Below, piece after piece: positions 45,837 to 54,702 of a DNA stretch of 64,000 nucleotides. Made by a program: the position numbers and the translations under genes. The notes below the pieces were generated by a model that saw only the letters and a program-made list of their open reading frames with translations, made no database searches and had not been told where the DNA came from. The stretch covers positions 109,686 to 173,685 of the forward strand of contig CAVULO010000009.1 of NCBI GenBank assembly GCA_963742345.1, in the 5' to 3' direction. Origin of the DNA: Pseudolabrys sp963742345. GTDB lineage: Bacteria > Pseudomonadota > Alphaproteobacteria > Rhizobiales > Xanthobacteraceae. Within the stretch, counting starts at the first letter, position 1, and every line of letters begins with the position of its first letter.

Positions 45837-46770
45837 CCAGCCGGATGGTCCGGCCCAACCACCTCGGGGCCAGCCGGCGAGAGGCGGGCGTCCACCACCA
45901 GGCCGACGGTCGAGACCACCCGGTCGGCGGCGGCCGACAAGATGTCGGCGTCGATCTCCACCGTGCCGTGGAGTCCCGCATCCGGCCACAGACCGAGGAC
46001 ACGGGCCGGCACCGGTCGGGAAGGCGAGCGAAGCCCGGCCGACAGGGCGAGGAAGGCCAACTCCTCCGCCCACGACCGGCCCGGACTGCCTCCGGAGGTC
46101 GAGACCAGGGCCACCGGGCGATGGAGCCGGCCCAACTCGTCGGGCGTCGCCCACCGCGGGCCCCCTCCCGGTCCGCTCCCCAGGTGTGGTCGGCATCCAG
46201 CGTGACCCGCAACTCGGAACGGCCCCTCACCCGCACAGCCCGAGATGCCGGGCAGCTCCACTGATCGTCCGCCCCGCCGACCTGCGGGAGCGAGGTGAGT
46301 GCCCTCCATTCGAGCGCCGTCCACAGTGACGTTGCCCAGCTGACCGCCTCGGCCAGCACCGTGGCCCGTGCGCCGTCGGCCAGACCGGCCAACCACGGCT
46401 CCCAGTGGAAGGTGCGCCAGCCGGTCCGCTCCCAGGCGGCGACCGTTCGTCGGCGGCCACCGGACCGGCCGCCTCCACGGGATTGCGAAACCGCCCGGTG
46501 ATGCAGGATTCGACGATGGCCAGCCCGAGGGATCGACGGACGAACAGTGGCCTCCAGGCGAACGCCTCTTCCGGCCGGCCCAACTGTTCGGGGCAGGTCC
46601 GGGCCTGGCGCAGCAGGGGAAGGGTCACCTGGACCTGATCTCCGGGGGCAGGCGGTCGACGATCGGTCCGACCCCCGAGACCAGCTGGTCCCGTATCTGG
46701 AGGCGGGGCCCGGCATCAACCGGAGGGGGAGGGGGGCGGTGAGTTGCCGGGTCAGTTCGGTGACCTGCAT
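45829..46770 (-). CDS. Unknown protein downstream of a nuclease-like gene, frameshifted
   Basis: I do not recognise this family. Reading through about five indels gives roughly 310 residues: start MQVTELTRQLTAPLPLRLMPG, then VTLPLLRQARTCPEQLGRPEEAFAW, RPLFVRRSLGLAIVESCITG, TFHWEPWLAGLADGARATVLAEAVSWATSLWTALEW, ELRVTLDADHTWG, and the end TVEIDADILSAAADRVVSTVGLVVDAR. No signal peptide or membrane helix is visible. ATG 46770 overlaps the stop of the upstream PD-(D/E)XK gene by one base (TGATG), so the two proteins are probably made together and may act together. Confidence 0.55.
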   Translation of the reverse strand: MQVTELTRQLTAPLPLRLMPGPASRYGTSWSRGSDRSSTACPRRSGPGDPSPAAPGPDLPRTVGPAGRGVRLEATVRPSIPRAGHRRILHHRAVSQSRGGGRSGGRRRTVAAWERTGWRTFHWEPWLAGLADGARATVLAEAVSWATSLWTALEWRALTSLPQVGGADDQWSCPASRAVRVRGRSELRVTLDADHTWGADREGARGGRRPTSWAGSIARWPWSRPPEAVRAGRGRRSWPSSPCRPGFARLPDRCRPVSSVCGRMRDSTARWRSTPTSCRPPPTGWSRPSAWWWTPASRRLAPRWLGRTIRLVS

Positions 46771-47799
46771 CACGGCTGGACCTGGCCCTTCGCCTGTTGC
46801 ATCAGCACACGGGTCCCGGCCAGCGTCCGTCGGCTGGCCGCCGCCAACAGGTCCTCGGTGACCGGATCGACGTCCAGCTCGCCGGTCCTCGTGTAGTAGG
46901 TGGCCGCCACGAAGGGGGGTGCCGGGCTCCGAAGGGCTTCGATCAGTGCGTAGAAGTGGAGGTCGGCTCGGTGCTCGATCCGTCGGAGTCCCGACTTGAC
47001 CTCGACGATGGCCACCGAGGACCGGTCCTCGGCCGGCCGACCGACGGCCAGGTCGACCCGGGCCGACAACTCGACGGCGCCGCCGGCCAGACCGACCCGG
47101 AGTGCCTCTTGTGTACGCGGCAACCAGGCCGGCTCGAGCGCCGGCCAGCGCCGGACCAGACCGTCGGCCTGGCGCTCGACTTCCGCCCGCAGGCCGTCCC
47201 GCTCGGCGGTGGCATCCGCTCGATCCACGAGACCAGTTCCTGCTGACGGTCGTCGACGGACAGCGCGGCCAGACCGTCCCCCATGGGATCGCCGATCGAA
47301 CCGACCGTGACCAGCTGTCGGAAGAGCACGTCGATGAGGGCACCGCAGGCCATGGCCATGGTCGGAGCCCGCGTCCCGAAACCGGTGTCGCCCGGGTGGG
47401 CCTCACAGGACAGGGCGCGGGTCAGGCGATCCTTGGTGACGACGCAGAGGACGTTGGCACCTGCCTCGATCGCCGTCGTCGGCCGGGGAGCGGTCACGAT
47501 CCCGCGATGCGATCAGGAGTCCCTGCTCGAGACCTTCCCGCAACCTCACCGAGAGCTCGGGATCGGCTTTGGGACGGGGCCTCCCGGTGATCCGTAGGCG
47601 CTCGAGCAGGCGGGTGCCGGCCAGCGGCTCCCACTCCCGGGCCCGCCCGGACCGGCCCCGATGCACGGGCGCCGGTCGACGACGGTCGAGGTCGGCTACC
47701 GCCGTCCCGGCCGCTGCTGTCCGGGCCGCCCGGCAGCCGCCCGCCCGGGTCCTCTCGAACCGGGACCAGCTGCGCCCGGTCCTCGTCCATCACCAACAT
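46770..47799 (-). CDS. PD-(D/E)XK nuclease-like (RecB-type) protein, frameshifted
   Basis: About 345 residues read through indels near 47600, 47490 and 47225. The middle has RLLERLRITGRPRPKADPELSVRLREGL and CEAHPGDTGFGTRAPTMAMACGALIDVLFR. The C-terminal domain shows the RecB/Cas4-like arrangement: ARVDLAVG with the metal-binding Asp, VAIVEVKSG with Glu-x-Lys, and a following helix RADLHFYALIEAL in the place of the QxxxY motif. This predicts a nuclease fold. It is not close to a known defence family that I can name. The start MLVMDEDRAQLVP is uncertain. It is coupled by a one-base overlap to the unknown gene downstream. Confidence 0.6.
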
Positions 47800-47931
47800 G
47801 GGTCCCAGTGTGGCCTGGGGGTGTCACAAAGCTGCGGGGGCGTCGGTCGGGACAGGACGAGGCCGAAGGCGATGGGACACCGCCGCCAGCGGGGAGGTAT
47901 CCGGCGATGGCCCCGGTAGCCTCTCGGTACG

Positions 47932-48111
47932 ATGCTGCCTGACGCTGCGGTTACCTCGTTCGCCATCGTCTTCGGGCTGTTCGTCGTGGTCACCGCCGTC
48001 CTGTTGGTTCTGGCCGTCCGGTTCACGCTCCAACGAGCGAGGGTGGCCAGGGAAGCGGTGGCTGGCCGACGGCGCCGACGATCCCGAACCGGGGACCGGA
48101 GAGGACGATGA
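47932..48111 (+). CDS. Small membrane protein, 59 residues
   Basis: ATG 47932 begins MLPDAAVTSFAIVFGLFVV with a single membrane helix that continues VTAVLLVLAVRFTLQRARV. The C-terminus is very basic in this frame; another frame is acidic (ADDPEPGTGEDDDDREL), so an indel near 48060 may hide a longer tail. The stop TGA overlaps the next ATG (ATGA at 48108), suggesting coupling to the patatin gene. No family recognised. Confidence 0.5.
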   Translation: MLPDAAVTSFAIVFGLFVVVTAVLLVLAVRFTLQRARVAREAVAGRRRRRSRTGDRRGR

Positions 48112-49121
48112 CGACCGTGAGTTGATCGCTGCTCGGTGCTGGGCGGGGGAGGAACCCGTGGTGCCGTCCAGATCGGGATGCTCCAGGTGCTCACCGAGCA
48201 CGGCTTCGCGCCCGACCGGATCTACGGCTCCTCGGTGGGCGCCGTCAACGGTGTCGCCTTCGCCGGCGACCCGACACGGGCCGGGTCGAGCGGATGACGG
48301 AGATCTGGCGGGGCAGGACCTGTTAACGACGTGTACCCCCAGGGGCGTCTGCACGGGCCCTGGCTCTACTTCCAACAGCGGGATTCGGTCTACCCAACAC
48401 CGGGTTGCGGAAGGTCGTCGAGGCCGGTATCGACTTCGACCGGCTGGAGGACGCGGTGATTCCTGTCGAGGTGGTGGCCACCTCGCTGACCGACGGCCAG
48501 GAGCGGTGGTTCACCTACGGATCGGCCATGGACGCGGTCCTGGCCTCGACGGCGGTTCCGGCCATCTTCCCTCCGGTGGAGATCGACGGCGAGCGATTCA
48601 TCGACGGCGGTGTGGTCAACAACGTCCCGTTGAGACGGGCCATCGACGCCGGAGCCACCCGGATCGTCGTGCTCCTGTGCGGCTCACCCGTCTACACGCC
48701 GGCGTCGCCCGCGCGCCCGGTGGAAGCCATGCTGAACGCACTGTTCATCTCCATCCACTCCCGCTTCGCCCGGGAGATGGCACAGCTGCCGCCGGGGGTG
48801 GAGGTCATCGTCTGCACCGGGAGCGCCGAGGGCACCCGGGACTTCGACGATTTCTCCACCACCGAGTCGCTCATCGAGCAAGGCCGTGACGAGGCCTCGG
48901 AGGTGGTGCGCCGCTACGGGCTCGGTCGTTCCGGGTACCTTCACCGGGCCACCGGTACGGGCCGGCCGAACTCCCCGGGCTCGGCGGTCGGCACGGTCAG
49001 TTCACCTCCACCCTCGGTTCCGACGGCCGGCCGGTCACCGCCGGGTGGACTCGTCGGTGGGCACCGAGGTGCCATCGGCGCCGAGCCGTTGCCGTCGGTC
49101 CATCCCGAACCGGGGACGTAA
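48108..49121 (+). CDS. Patatin-like phospholipase, frameshifted
   Basis: A lipid acyl hydrolase of the patatin/RssA type. After a poorly readable start, the sequence gives VLGGGGTRGAVQIGMLQVL (oxyanion Gly-rich loop) and IYGSSVGAVNG with the catalytic Ser in GSSVG. After indels near 48290 and 48380 it continues GLRKVVEAGIDFDRLEDAVIPVEVVATSL, AIFPPVEIDGERFIDGGVVNN with the catalytic Asp in DGG, and VEVIVCTGSAEGTRDFDDF. The length fits a single-domain patatin of about 290 residues, so the last 50 codons to 49121 are probably not part of it. The catalytic dyad is intact. Confidence 0.82.
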
Positions 49122-49802
49122 CGGCGGACGACACGGGCGGGTACGCCGGCGATCACGCAGTGATCCGGGAACCTGCCCCGGACGACCGCTCCGGCACCGA
49201 CCACGACGTTCTTCCCGAGCACGGTTCCCGGCAGGATCACCACGCCGGTTCCCAGCCAGCTCCCCCGGCCGATCAGGACCGGGACGTCGCTGGGCCACTG
49301 GGCATGCACAACCTGGTCCGGGTCCTCGTAACCGTGGTTCTGGTCGGTGATGTACACGTAGGGCCCGGTGTGGACGTCGTCTCCGATCTCCAATTGGAAG
49401 TGGCCGACGATGTGGCTGCCGCGGCCGATCATGCACCGGTCGCCGATCCGCACCACGGGGTCGGTGACCATCTTCTGTCCGGGCACCATGCCGGCGGAGA
49501 TGCTCACTGGGCCGATCAGGGTGTCGCGGCCGAGATGTATCCACTGCTCGCCGAAGAGTGCCCCGGGCGGAAAGGCGAGACAGGTGCCGGAGCCCGAAGG
49601 CGCCGAACCGCGAGGCCACACGGTCGCCGGGTCCGATGGCACCTCGCCGGGCCGTCCAGCTCCACCCGGCGTTGGATGCCAACGCATTGATGCCGAGTCG
49701 GCGCAGGACTGGTCGGGCGGTCGGGCCGCCGGGTGCCTCCACGGGCCCGGCGAGGACTCGGGCCGCGGTCGGGGTGAACCGGGCGCCGTTCGGGACCGTC
49801 AC
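48941..49802 (-). CDS. Acyltransferase with left-handed beta-helix (hexapeptide repeats)
   Basis: A LbH-type O-acyltransferase or acetyltransferase. The N-terminal piece from 49802 reads TAARVLAGPVEAPGGPTARP and SWTARRGAIGPGDRVASRFGAFG; after an indel near 49590 the repeats follow: HLGRDTLIGPVSISAG, VRIGDRCMIGRGSHIVGHF, LEIGDDVHTGPYVYITDQNHG, and VLIGRGSWLGTGVVILPGTVLGKNVVVGAGAVV. The catalytic-type His lies in DQNHGYE. The helix ends near 49090; the remaining 50 codons to 48941 overlap the patatin end and may be spurious. The acceptor is unknown. Confidence 0.8.
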
Positions 49803-49960
49803 CGCGGTGAACTGGCGTGGTCACTTCTCGACGCTATCTGATTCCCTTCGCCGGGGCGATCGGCGGGTCCACGGTGTTGGACCGGACACGGACGCAGACG
49901 GCGAAGACCTGCACCGACCGGAGACGCCCCGGGTTTCGCCTCGCCCCATAGAGTGGTCCT

Positions 49961-50788
49961 ATGTCCGGTCGGACCTCGGCGGCCACGCCCGGAAACACTC
50001 GGTCGGGTCGGATTCGCCACCGGCTCCGACGTCGACGTGCGGGCGTCGGCCCGGGTATCCGCAGGACGCGGTGACACCATCTCGAGGCAACGGCTGGGAT
50101 CTACCACCGAGGGCCAGGGTGCTCGACCTCGCCGCCGGACGGGCAAGCTGACCCGCCAGCTGCGGGCCGACGGCGGCCGAATGCGTGGCCGTCGAGCCCT
50201 CGGCCTCGATGCGCGGGGTCTTCTCCGCGGGTGGTCCGGGGAACCGAGTGGTCGGTGGTGACCGCCAAGATGATTCCGGTGGCCAGACGCCGACCATGGA
50301 CGCGGTGGTCGTCGCCCAGGCGTTCCACTGGTTCGACCCGACCCGGGCACTCCCCGAGATGCCCGCGTTCCGCGCCCCGCGGCGGCTGGCCCTCATCTGG
50401 AACGAGCGCGGACGAGTCCGATCCGGCGGTCGCCGAACTGGTCCGGATCAGCCGGTGGGATCGTGTGCCAGCCCTATCCGATCGGGACGGACTTCGGGCC
50501 GATCATCGACCGACAGCGGGCTGTTCGGACCGGTGGAGCGGACCAAATTCACCTTCGTCCAGGTACCGACCAGCGGCACCTTCGTCGAACAGGTCGCCTC
50601 CCGCAGCTACGTCCAGGCGTTACCCGACGGACCGAGCGCGCTCATTGCTCGACGAGGTGGCCGCCTTCGGGGCGACACTGGGTGAACCGATCGCCATGCC
50701 CTATGTCACCGACCTGTTCTGCGCCCGGGTGTCGGCTGAGCCCGAGGTCGGGATGCGCCCGGCGTCGACGGCCCGGCCGTCGGTCTGA
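49961..50788 (+). CDS. SAM-dependent methyltransferase (class I), frameshifted
   Basis: About 270 residues of a Rossmann-fold methyltransferase. Segments through at least five indels: ETLGRVGFATGSDV near the start, ARVLDLAAG (SAM-binding motif I), GKLTRQLRADG, AVEPSASMRGVF (motif II-like), MDAVVVAQAFHWFDPTRALPEM (motif IV), LALIWNER, FVQVPTSGTFVEQVASRSYVQ and IAMPYVTDLFCARV. The QAFHWF motif is typical of the UbiE/COQ5-like group often found in actinobacteria. The substrate is unknown. ATG 49961 is the first good start. It diverges from the acyltransferase. Confidence 0.8.
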
Positions 50789-50888
50789 CCCGGGTGTCGG
50801 GACGGGCCCGGGGTGGAGAGCCCGGGCTCGGGTCGAAGAGGTCGGACCCGGGGATCGGGCAACCCGACCGACCAGGGGGGTCAACTCG

Positions 50889-51253
50889 ATGATCAAGCTG
50901 ACCGTCTGTTGAAGCGGCGGGAGGGGATGACGCCGGCGGAGTTCCAGGCCGCACTGGAAGGACCACCACGCCCCGTTGATCACCAACGGTCGGTGGGCAC
51001 CCACGTCATCCGGTACGAGCAGAACCCCCGCCTCTCGACGACTACCGTGGCGACGACGATCGTTCCGGCTACGACGGGGTCACCGAACAGTGGTTCGCGT
51101 CCATGGACGAGTACCACGCTCACATGAGCGAGGACGACTCGCCACAGATGTTCGCCGACCTCCCCAAATTCCTCGACACCGATCACCTCGACTTCGTCCT
51201 CACCGAAGAGCCCCGTGTGCATCATCGACGGCACCGTCGACTGGAGCGCATGA
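50889..51253 (+). CDS. EthD-domain protein, frameshifted
   Basis: A small protein of about 120 residues in the EthD dimeric alpha-beta barrel family. ATG 50889 gives MIKLTVC, then after one indel LKRREGMTPAEFQA and, after others, TNGRWAPT and YDGVTEQWFASMDEYHAHM, ADLPKFLDTDHLDFVLTEE and GTVDWSA with TGA 51251-51253. EthD proteins are found beside cytochrome P450 systems, for example for ether degradation, and a P450 lies 1.2 kb downstream. The exact role is unknown. Confidence 0.75.
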
Positions 51254-51366
51254 GCATGGCGGCCCGGCCGTCGGTCCCCGGTGCCGGTGGGTGGTGAGCG
51301 GACTTCGCCGACGGTCGTAGAGGAGGCACGTCGAGCCCGGGTGCCGTCACCGGCACCCGCCAGCCG

Positions 51367-52358
51367 ATGACCACGACGCCGGAGCAGCTGCTCTATCGGG
51401 CCCGGGTCGATCTCACTCGCCGCCATCCGCGGCCGGCCCCTGGTCCCCCTCCTCGTGGCCACCGTTCTGTCGGTGGGTGGCTCGCTGGCGGCCGACGCCC
51501 TGCTGGTCCGGGCGGCGACGACCCTGGTCCCCTTCGACCCGCGGCTACGCCCACTTCCGCTTCTCCGCCTACGGCCTGCTGACGTCGATCGGCGTGCTGA
51601 TCGCCTGCGCCGCGTGGCCGATCGTGGCCCGCGTCTCGTGGGACCCCCGATGGCTCTTCTTCCGTCTGGCCGTCGTGGTGACGCTGGTGCTGTGGATCCC
51701 CGATCTGTACCTGCTGGCCCGGCACCAGCCGCCCCGGGCCGTGGCCGCGCTGATGGTCATGCACCTCGCCATCGCCGTCCTCACCTACAACCTCCTTGTC
51801 CGGCTGGCCCCGGCGGATGAGTCGGCACCCGTCGCCCAGGCGCTCCCGTCGACCGCAGCCGCCGACCGCACCGATCCGACCCCGGGCCGGGCCGGGCCGG
51901 CGGACACGGTGGATGAGGCGGAGCGACGGACGGACAGACTGGCCACCTGGCTCGCCCTCCTGGTCGGCATCGAGCTGGTCGTCGGCATCGCCGTGGTCGT
52001 CTCGGTGCCGACCGGCCGACCGACTGGCTGGCTCCCCACCCGGGGAAAGACGGTGTACCTCGCCCACGCCGTGCTCGGCCTTCTGCTCGCCCTCGGCGCC
52101 GTTCTCTACCTGGTCCGGTCGCGGGATTCGACCCGGATGGTCCGGCTGAGCGGCTGGATCGGCTCCGCCGGGGTGGCCGCCGCCGGCGTCGGTGGGCTCC
52201 TGGCCGCCGCCCACCCGTGGCGGCTCGTGGGCTTCGCCCTGATGTTGCTCGGTTCGGTCGTGGCCGGGTTCGGCTACCTGCTTCCCACCCTGGACCGGAT
52301 GACCGAGGACCCGCCTCACCCCGCAGGCGAGCCCGGCCCTTCGGCCGGGGATCGTTGA
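51367..52358 (+). CDS. Multi-pass membrane protein of unknown function, frameshifted
   Basis: Start ATG 51367 (MTTTPEQLLYRARVDL); an indel near 51425 and one near 51545 move to the frame that reads YAHFRFSAYGLLTSIGVLIACAAWPIVARV. Further helices are LFFRLAVVVTLVLWIPDLYLL, VAALMVMHLAIAVLTYNLLV, ATWLALLVGIELVVGIAVVV, TVYLAHAVLGLLLALGAVLYL and IGSAGVAAAGVGGLLAA. About 330 residues and eight or nine helices are predicted. An acidic linker divides two halves at about residue 155, so it may be two modules fused or two genes joined by an indel. No enzymatic motif recognised. Confidence 0.65.
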
Positions 52359-52430
52359 CACCGGCCCTGTCCGGACATACGATCCACCAAATCGGACAGG
52401 GTGTCCGATCATCTGGAGGGTGCATCCGAC

Positions 52431-53698
52431 ATGGCCGACACAGCCGTCGACATCGAAACCATCGGTTTCGACGACATCGATCTGACCGACTTCGAAGCCG
52501 TTCGCCGACGGGGTCCCCCACGACTGGTTCGCCTACCTGCGCGACCACGCCCCGGTGTACTGGCACGAGGAGTCCGACGGGCCCGGGTTCTGGGCCGTGA
52601 CCCCCCACGACGACTGCACCGTGAACCGCGACTACGAGCACTTCTCGTCGGCCCGAAGGCCACCTTCATCTGGGAGATGCCCGAGGACGACCTCGCGCAA
52701 CAGCAGCTGATGATGCTCAACATGGACCCGCCGCTGCACACCCGCTACCGGCGCCTGGTCAACAAGGGCTTCACCCCGCGCATGGTCGACGAGCTCGAGG
52801 AGAGCATCCACGCTGCCGCCGACGACATCATCGACTCGGTCATCGAGACGGGCCCGGCCGACTTCGTCACCGACATCGTCGGCCGAGCTCCCGCTGCAGG
52901 TCATCGCCGAGCTGCTCGGCGTGCCCCACGGAGGACCGCCACCGGATGTTCGACTGGTCCAACCGGATGGTCGGCAGCGAGGACCCCGAGTACCAGTCAC
53001 GGCGCCGAAGCAGGCCACGCACGGCCGCCATGGAGCTCTACGCCTACGCCGCCGAGCTGTTCGCCAAGAAGCGCGATCGACCCCCACGCACGACCTCATG
53101 AGCGTGCTCACCAGCGTCGAGGTCGACGGCGAGCAGCTCTCGCGAGCTCGAGCTCGAGCTCTTCTTCCTCCTGCTCACCGTGGCCGGCAACGAGACCACC
53201 CGCAACCTGATGTCGGGCGCCATGCACGCCTTCTTCGCAGCACCCCGACCAGTGGCAGCGCCTGCTGCGCCGACCGCATCGCTGCTGCCCGCGCGCCGTC
53301 GAGGAGATGCTGCGCTTCGTCACGCCGGTCATGAACTTCCGCCGCACAGCCGACCGTCGACGTCGAGCTCGGCGGCCAGCCGATCGAGGCGGACGACAAG
53401 GTCGTCTTCTTCCACGTCTCGGCCAACCGCGACGAGGCCGTCTTCGACGACCCCGACGCCTTCGACATCGGCCGCGACCCCAATCCCCACATCGCCTTCG
53501 GCGGCGGCGGACCCCACTTCTGCCTCGGCGCCAACCTGGCCCGCATGGAGATCCGGGTCATGTTCGAGCACCTGCTCGACCGGATGCCCGACATCCACCT
53601 AGACGGCGACGTGCAGCGCCTGCAGTCGCAGTTCATCAACGGGGTCAAGCACCTCCCGGTGGCCTTCACCGCCGCGCGGCCCGCGTCGGCGGGCCTGA
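52431..53698 (+). CDS. Cytochrome P450, frameshifted
   Basis: A cytoplasmic haem monooxygenase of about 420 residues. ATG 52431 gives MADTAVDIETIGFDDIDLTDF, then VPHDWFAYLRDHAPVYWHEE, LNMDPPLHTRYRRLVNKGF, and the I helix VAGNETTRNLMSGAM with the oxygen-activating site. EEMLRFVTP and FRRTA cover the ExxR region. The haem-binding loop FGGGGPHFCLGANLAR has the ligand Cys. Indels lie near 52510, 52650, 52890 and later. The MDPPLHT and FCLGANLAR pattern is that of actinobacterial CYP125/CYP142-like sterol or lipid hydroxylases, but this is a resemblance only. A TetR regulator follows at once. Confidence 0.88.
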
Positions 53699-53700
53699 GC

Positions 53701-54326
53701 GTGCCGGCACGCGCGCTCGACCGGCCGACGCCTCAAGGAGCGTCATCCGCGACTTCCGGCGCGACCAGATCATCGACATGGCGCGCCGCCTCTTCGGCGA
53801 GCGCGGCACCACCGACGTCTCCATGGACGAGATCGCCACCGAGGCCGGCGTGGCCCGCTCGACCGTCTACGTCTACTTCGCCAACCGCGACGAGCTGCTG
53901 CGGGCCTGCCTCCAGGGCATGTACGACCAGCTGCTGGAGACCATCGTCGCGACGTGGGAGCGATGACGCCGAGCCCGCCGCACCGTCTCCGAGCGCTCAT
54001 CCTCGGCATGCTCGAGCGCATCGACGACAACCCCGCCTTCTTCCGACTCGCCCTGGCGACCCAGGGCGACGGCAGCCAGGGCGGCGCGGCGGTGGGGACC
54101 GAGCTCGCCCTGATCGGGCTCGACATGCCGGCTCATCCAGGATCTGTCGTCGAGGGCATCGCCTCGGGAGACTTCCGGCGACCTCGACCCCGACAAGGCC
54201 GTCACCCTCGTCGGCCAGCAGATCTACGGCGCCATGTCGGTCCGGGCCGGTGAGACGTTCCCCGACGCCGGCCCCGACAGCCGCGGGGATCATCTGCACC
54301 TTCGTCTGCGCGGACTGGGGGCCTGA
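53701..54326 (+). CDS. TetR-family transcriptional regulator, frameshifted
   Basis: A regulator of about 205 residues. The N-terminal HTH reads IIDMARRLFGERGTTDVSMDEIATEAGVARSTVYVYFANRDELL. After an indel near 53965 the ligand-binding part continues LRALILGMLERIDDNPAFFRLALATQGDG. A further shift leads to LDPDKAVTLVGQQIYGAMSVRAGETF, ending at TGA 54324-54326. It starts within a few bases of the P450 end (GTG 53701 is the likely start), so it probably controls that operon. Its effector is unknown. Confidence 0.82.
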
Positions 54327-54350
54327 CCCTCAGCCGCCGGCTCTCCGAAC

Positions 54351-54440
54351 GGTCAGCGGCGTCAGCCGCCGGGCCCTCTATCGGCCAGCGGCGTCAGCCG
54401 CCGGCTCCTCTATCGGTCAGCGGCGTCAGCCGCCGGCGAC
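54351..54440. repeat. 32-base tandem repeat with stem-loops at the moaD 3' end
   Basis: Copies start at 54351, 54383 and 54415, an exact 32-base period, with a partial earlier copy from about 54328. Each carries GCGGCGTCAGCCGC, a five-base stem with a GTCA loop. The last copy provides the final codons and stop of the reverse-strand moaD gene. The block separates convergent genes and could act as a bidirectional terminator. Confidence 0.85.
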
Positions 54441-54702
54441 GGCCGGAACGATCGAGACGGTCTGGCCGTCGGCCACCGGGGTGGTCAACCCGTCGAGAAA
54501 CCGCACGTCCTCGTCGGCGACGAACACGTTGACGAACCGGCGCAGCTCGCCGTTGTCGTCGAAGAGCCGGTCGCCGAACCCGGCATAGGCACCATCGAGC
54601 GCCTTGAGCACCTCGCCGACCGAGGCGCCCTCGACGGTCACCTCGCCGGCACCACCGGTCGAGCGTGCGCAGCTGCGTCGGAATTCGGACATTGACGCTC
54701 AT
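54426..54702 (-). CDS. MoaD/ThiS-family sulfur-carrier protein
   Basis: A ubiquitin-fold sulfur carrier of about 91 residues from ATG 54702 (MSVNVRIPTQLRTL; an indel near 54660 joins it to the rest). The body reads VTVEGASVGEVLKALDGAYAGFGDRLFDDNGELRRFVNVFVADEDVRFL and the C-terminus is VSIVPAVAGG, ending in the Gly-Gly that is adenylated and thiocarboxylated in this family. The start overlaps the threonine synthase stop by 4 bases. This pairing is known in actinobacteria and suggests delivery of sulfur to a PLP enzyme, though a role beside thrC is not established. Confidence 0.85.
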
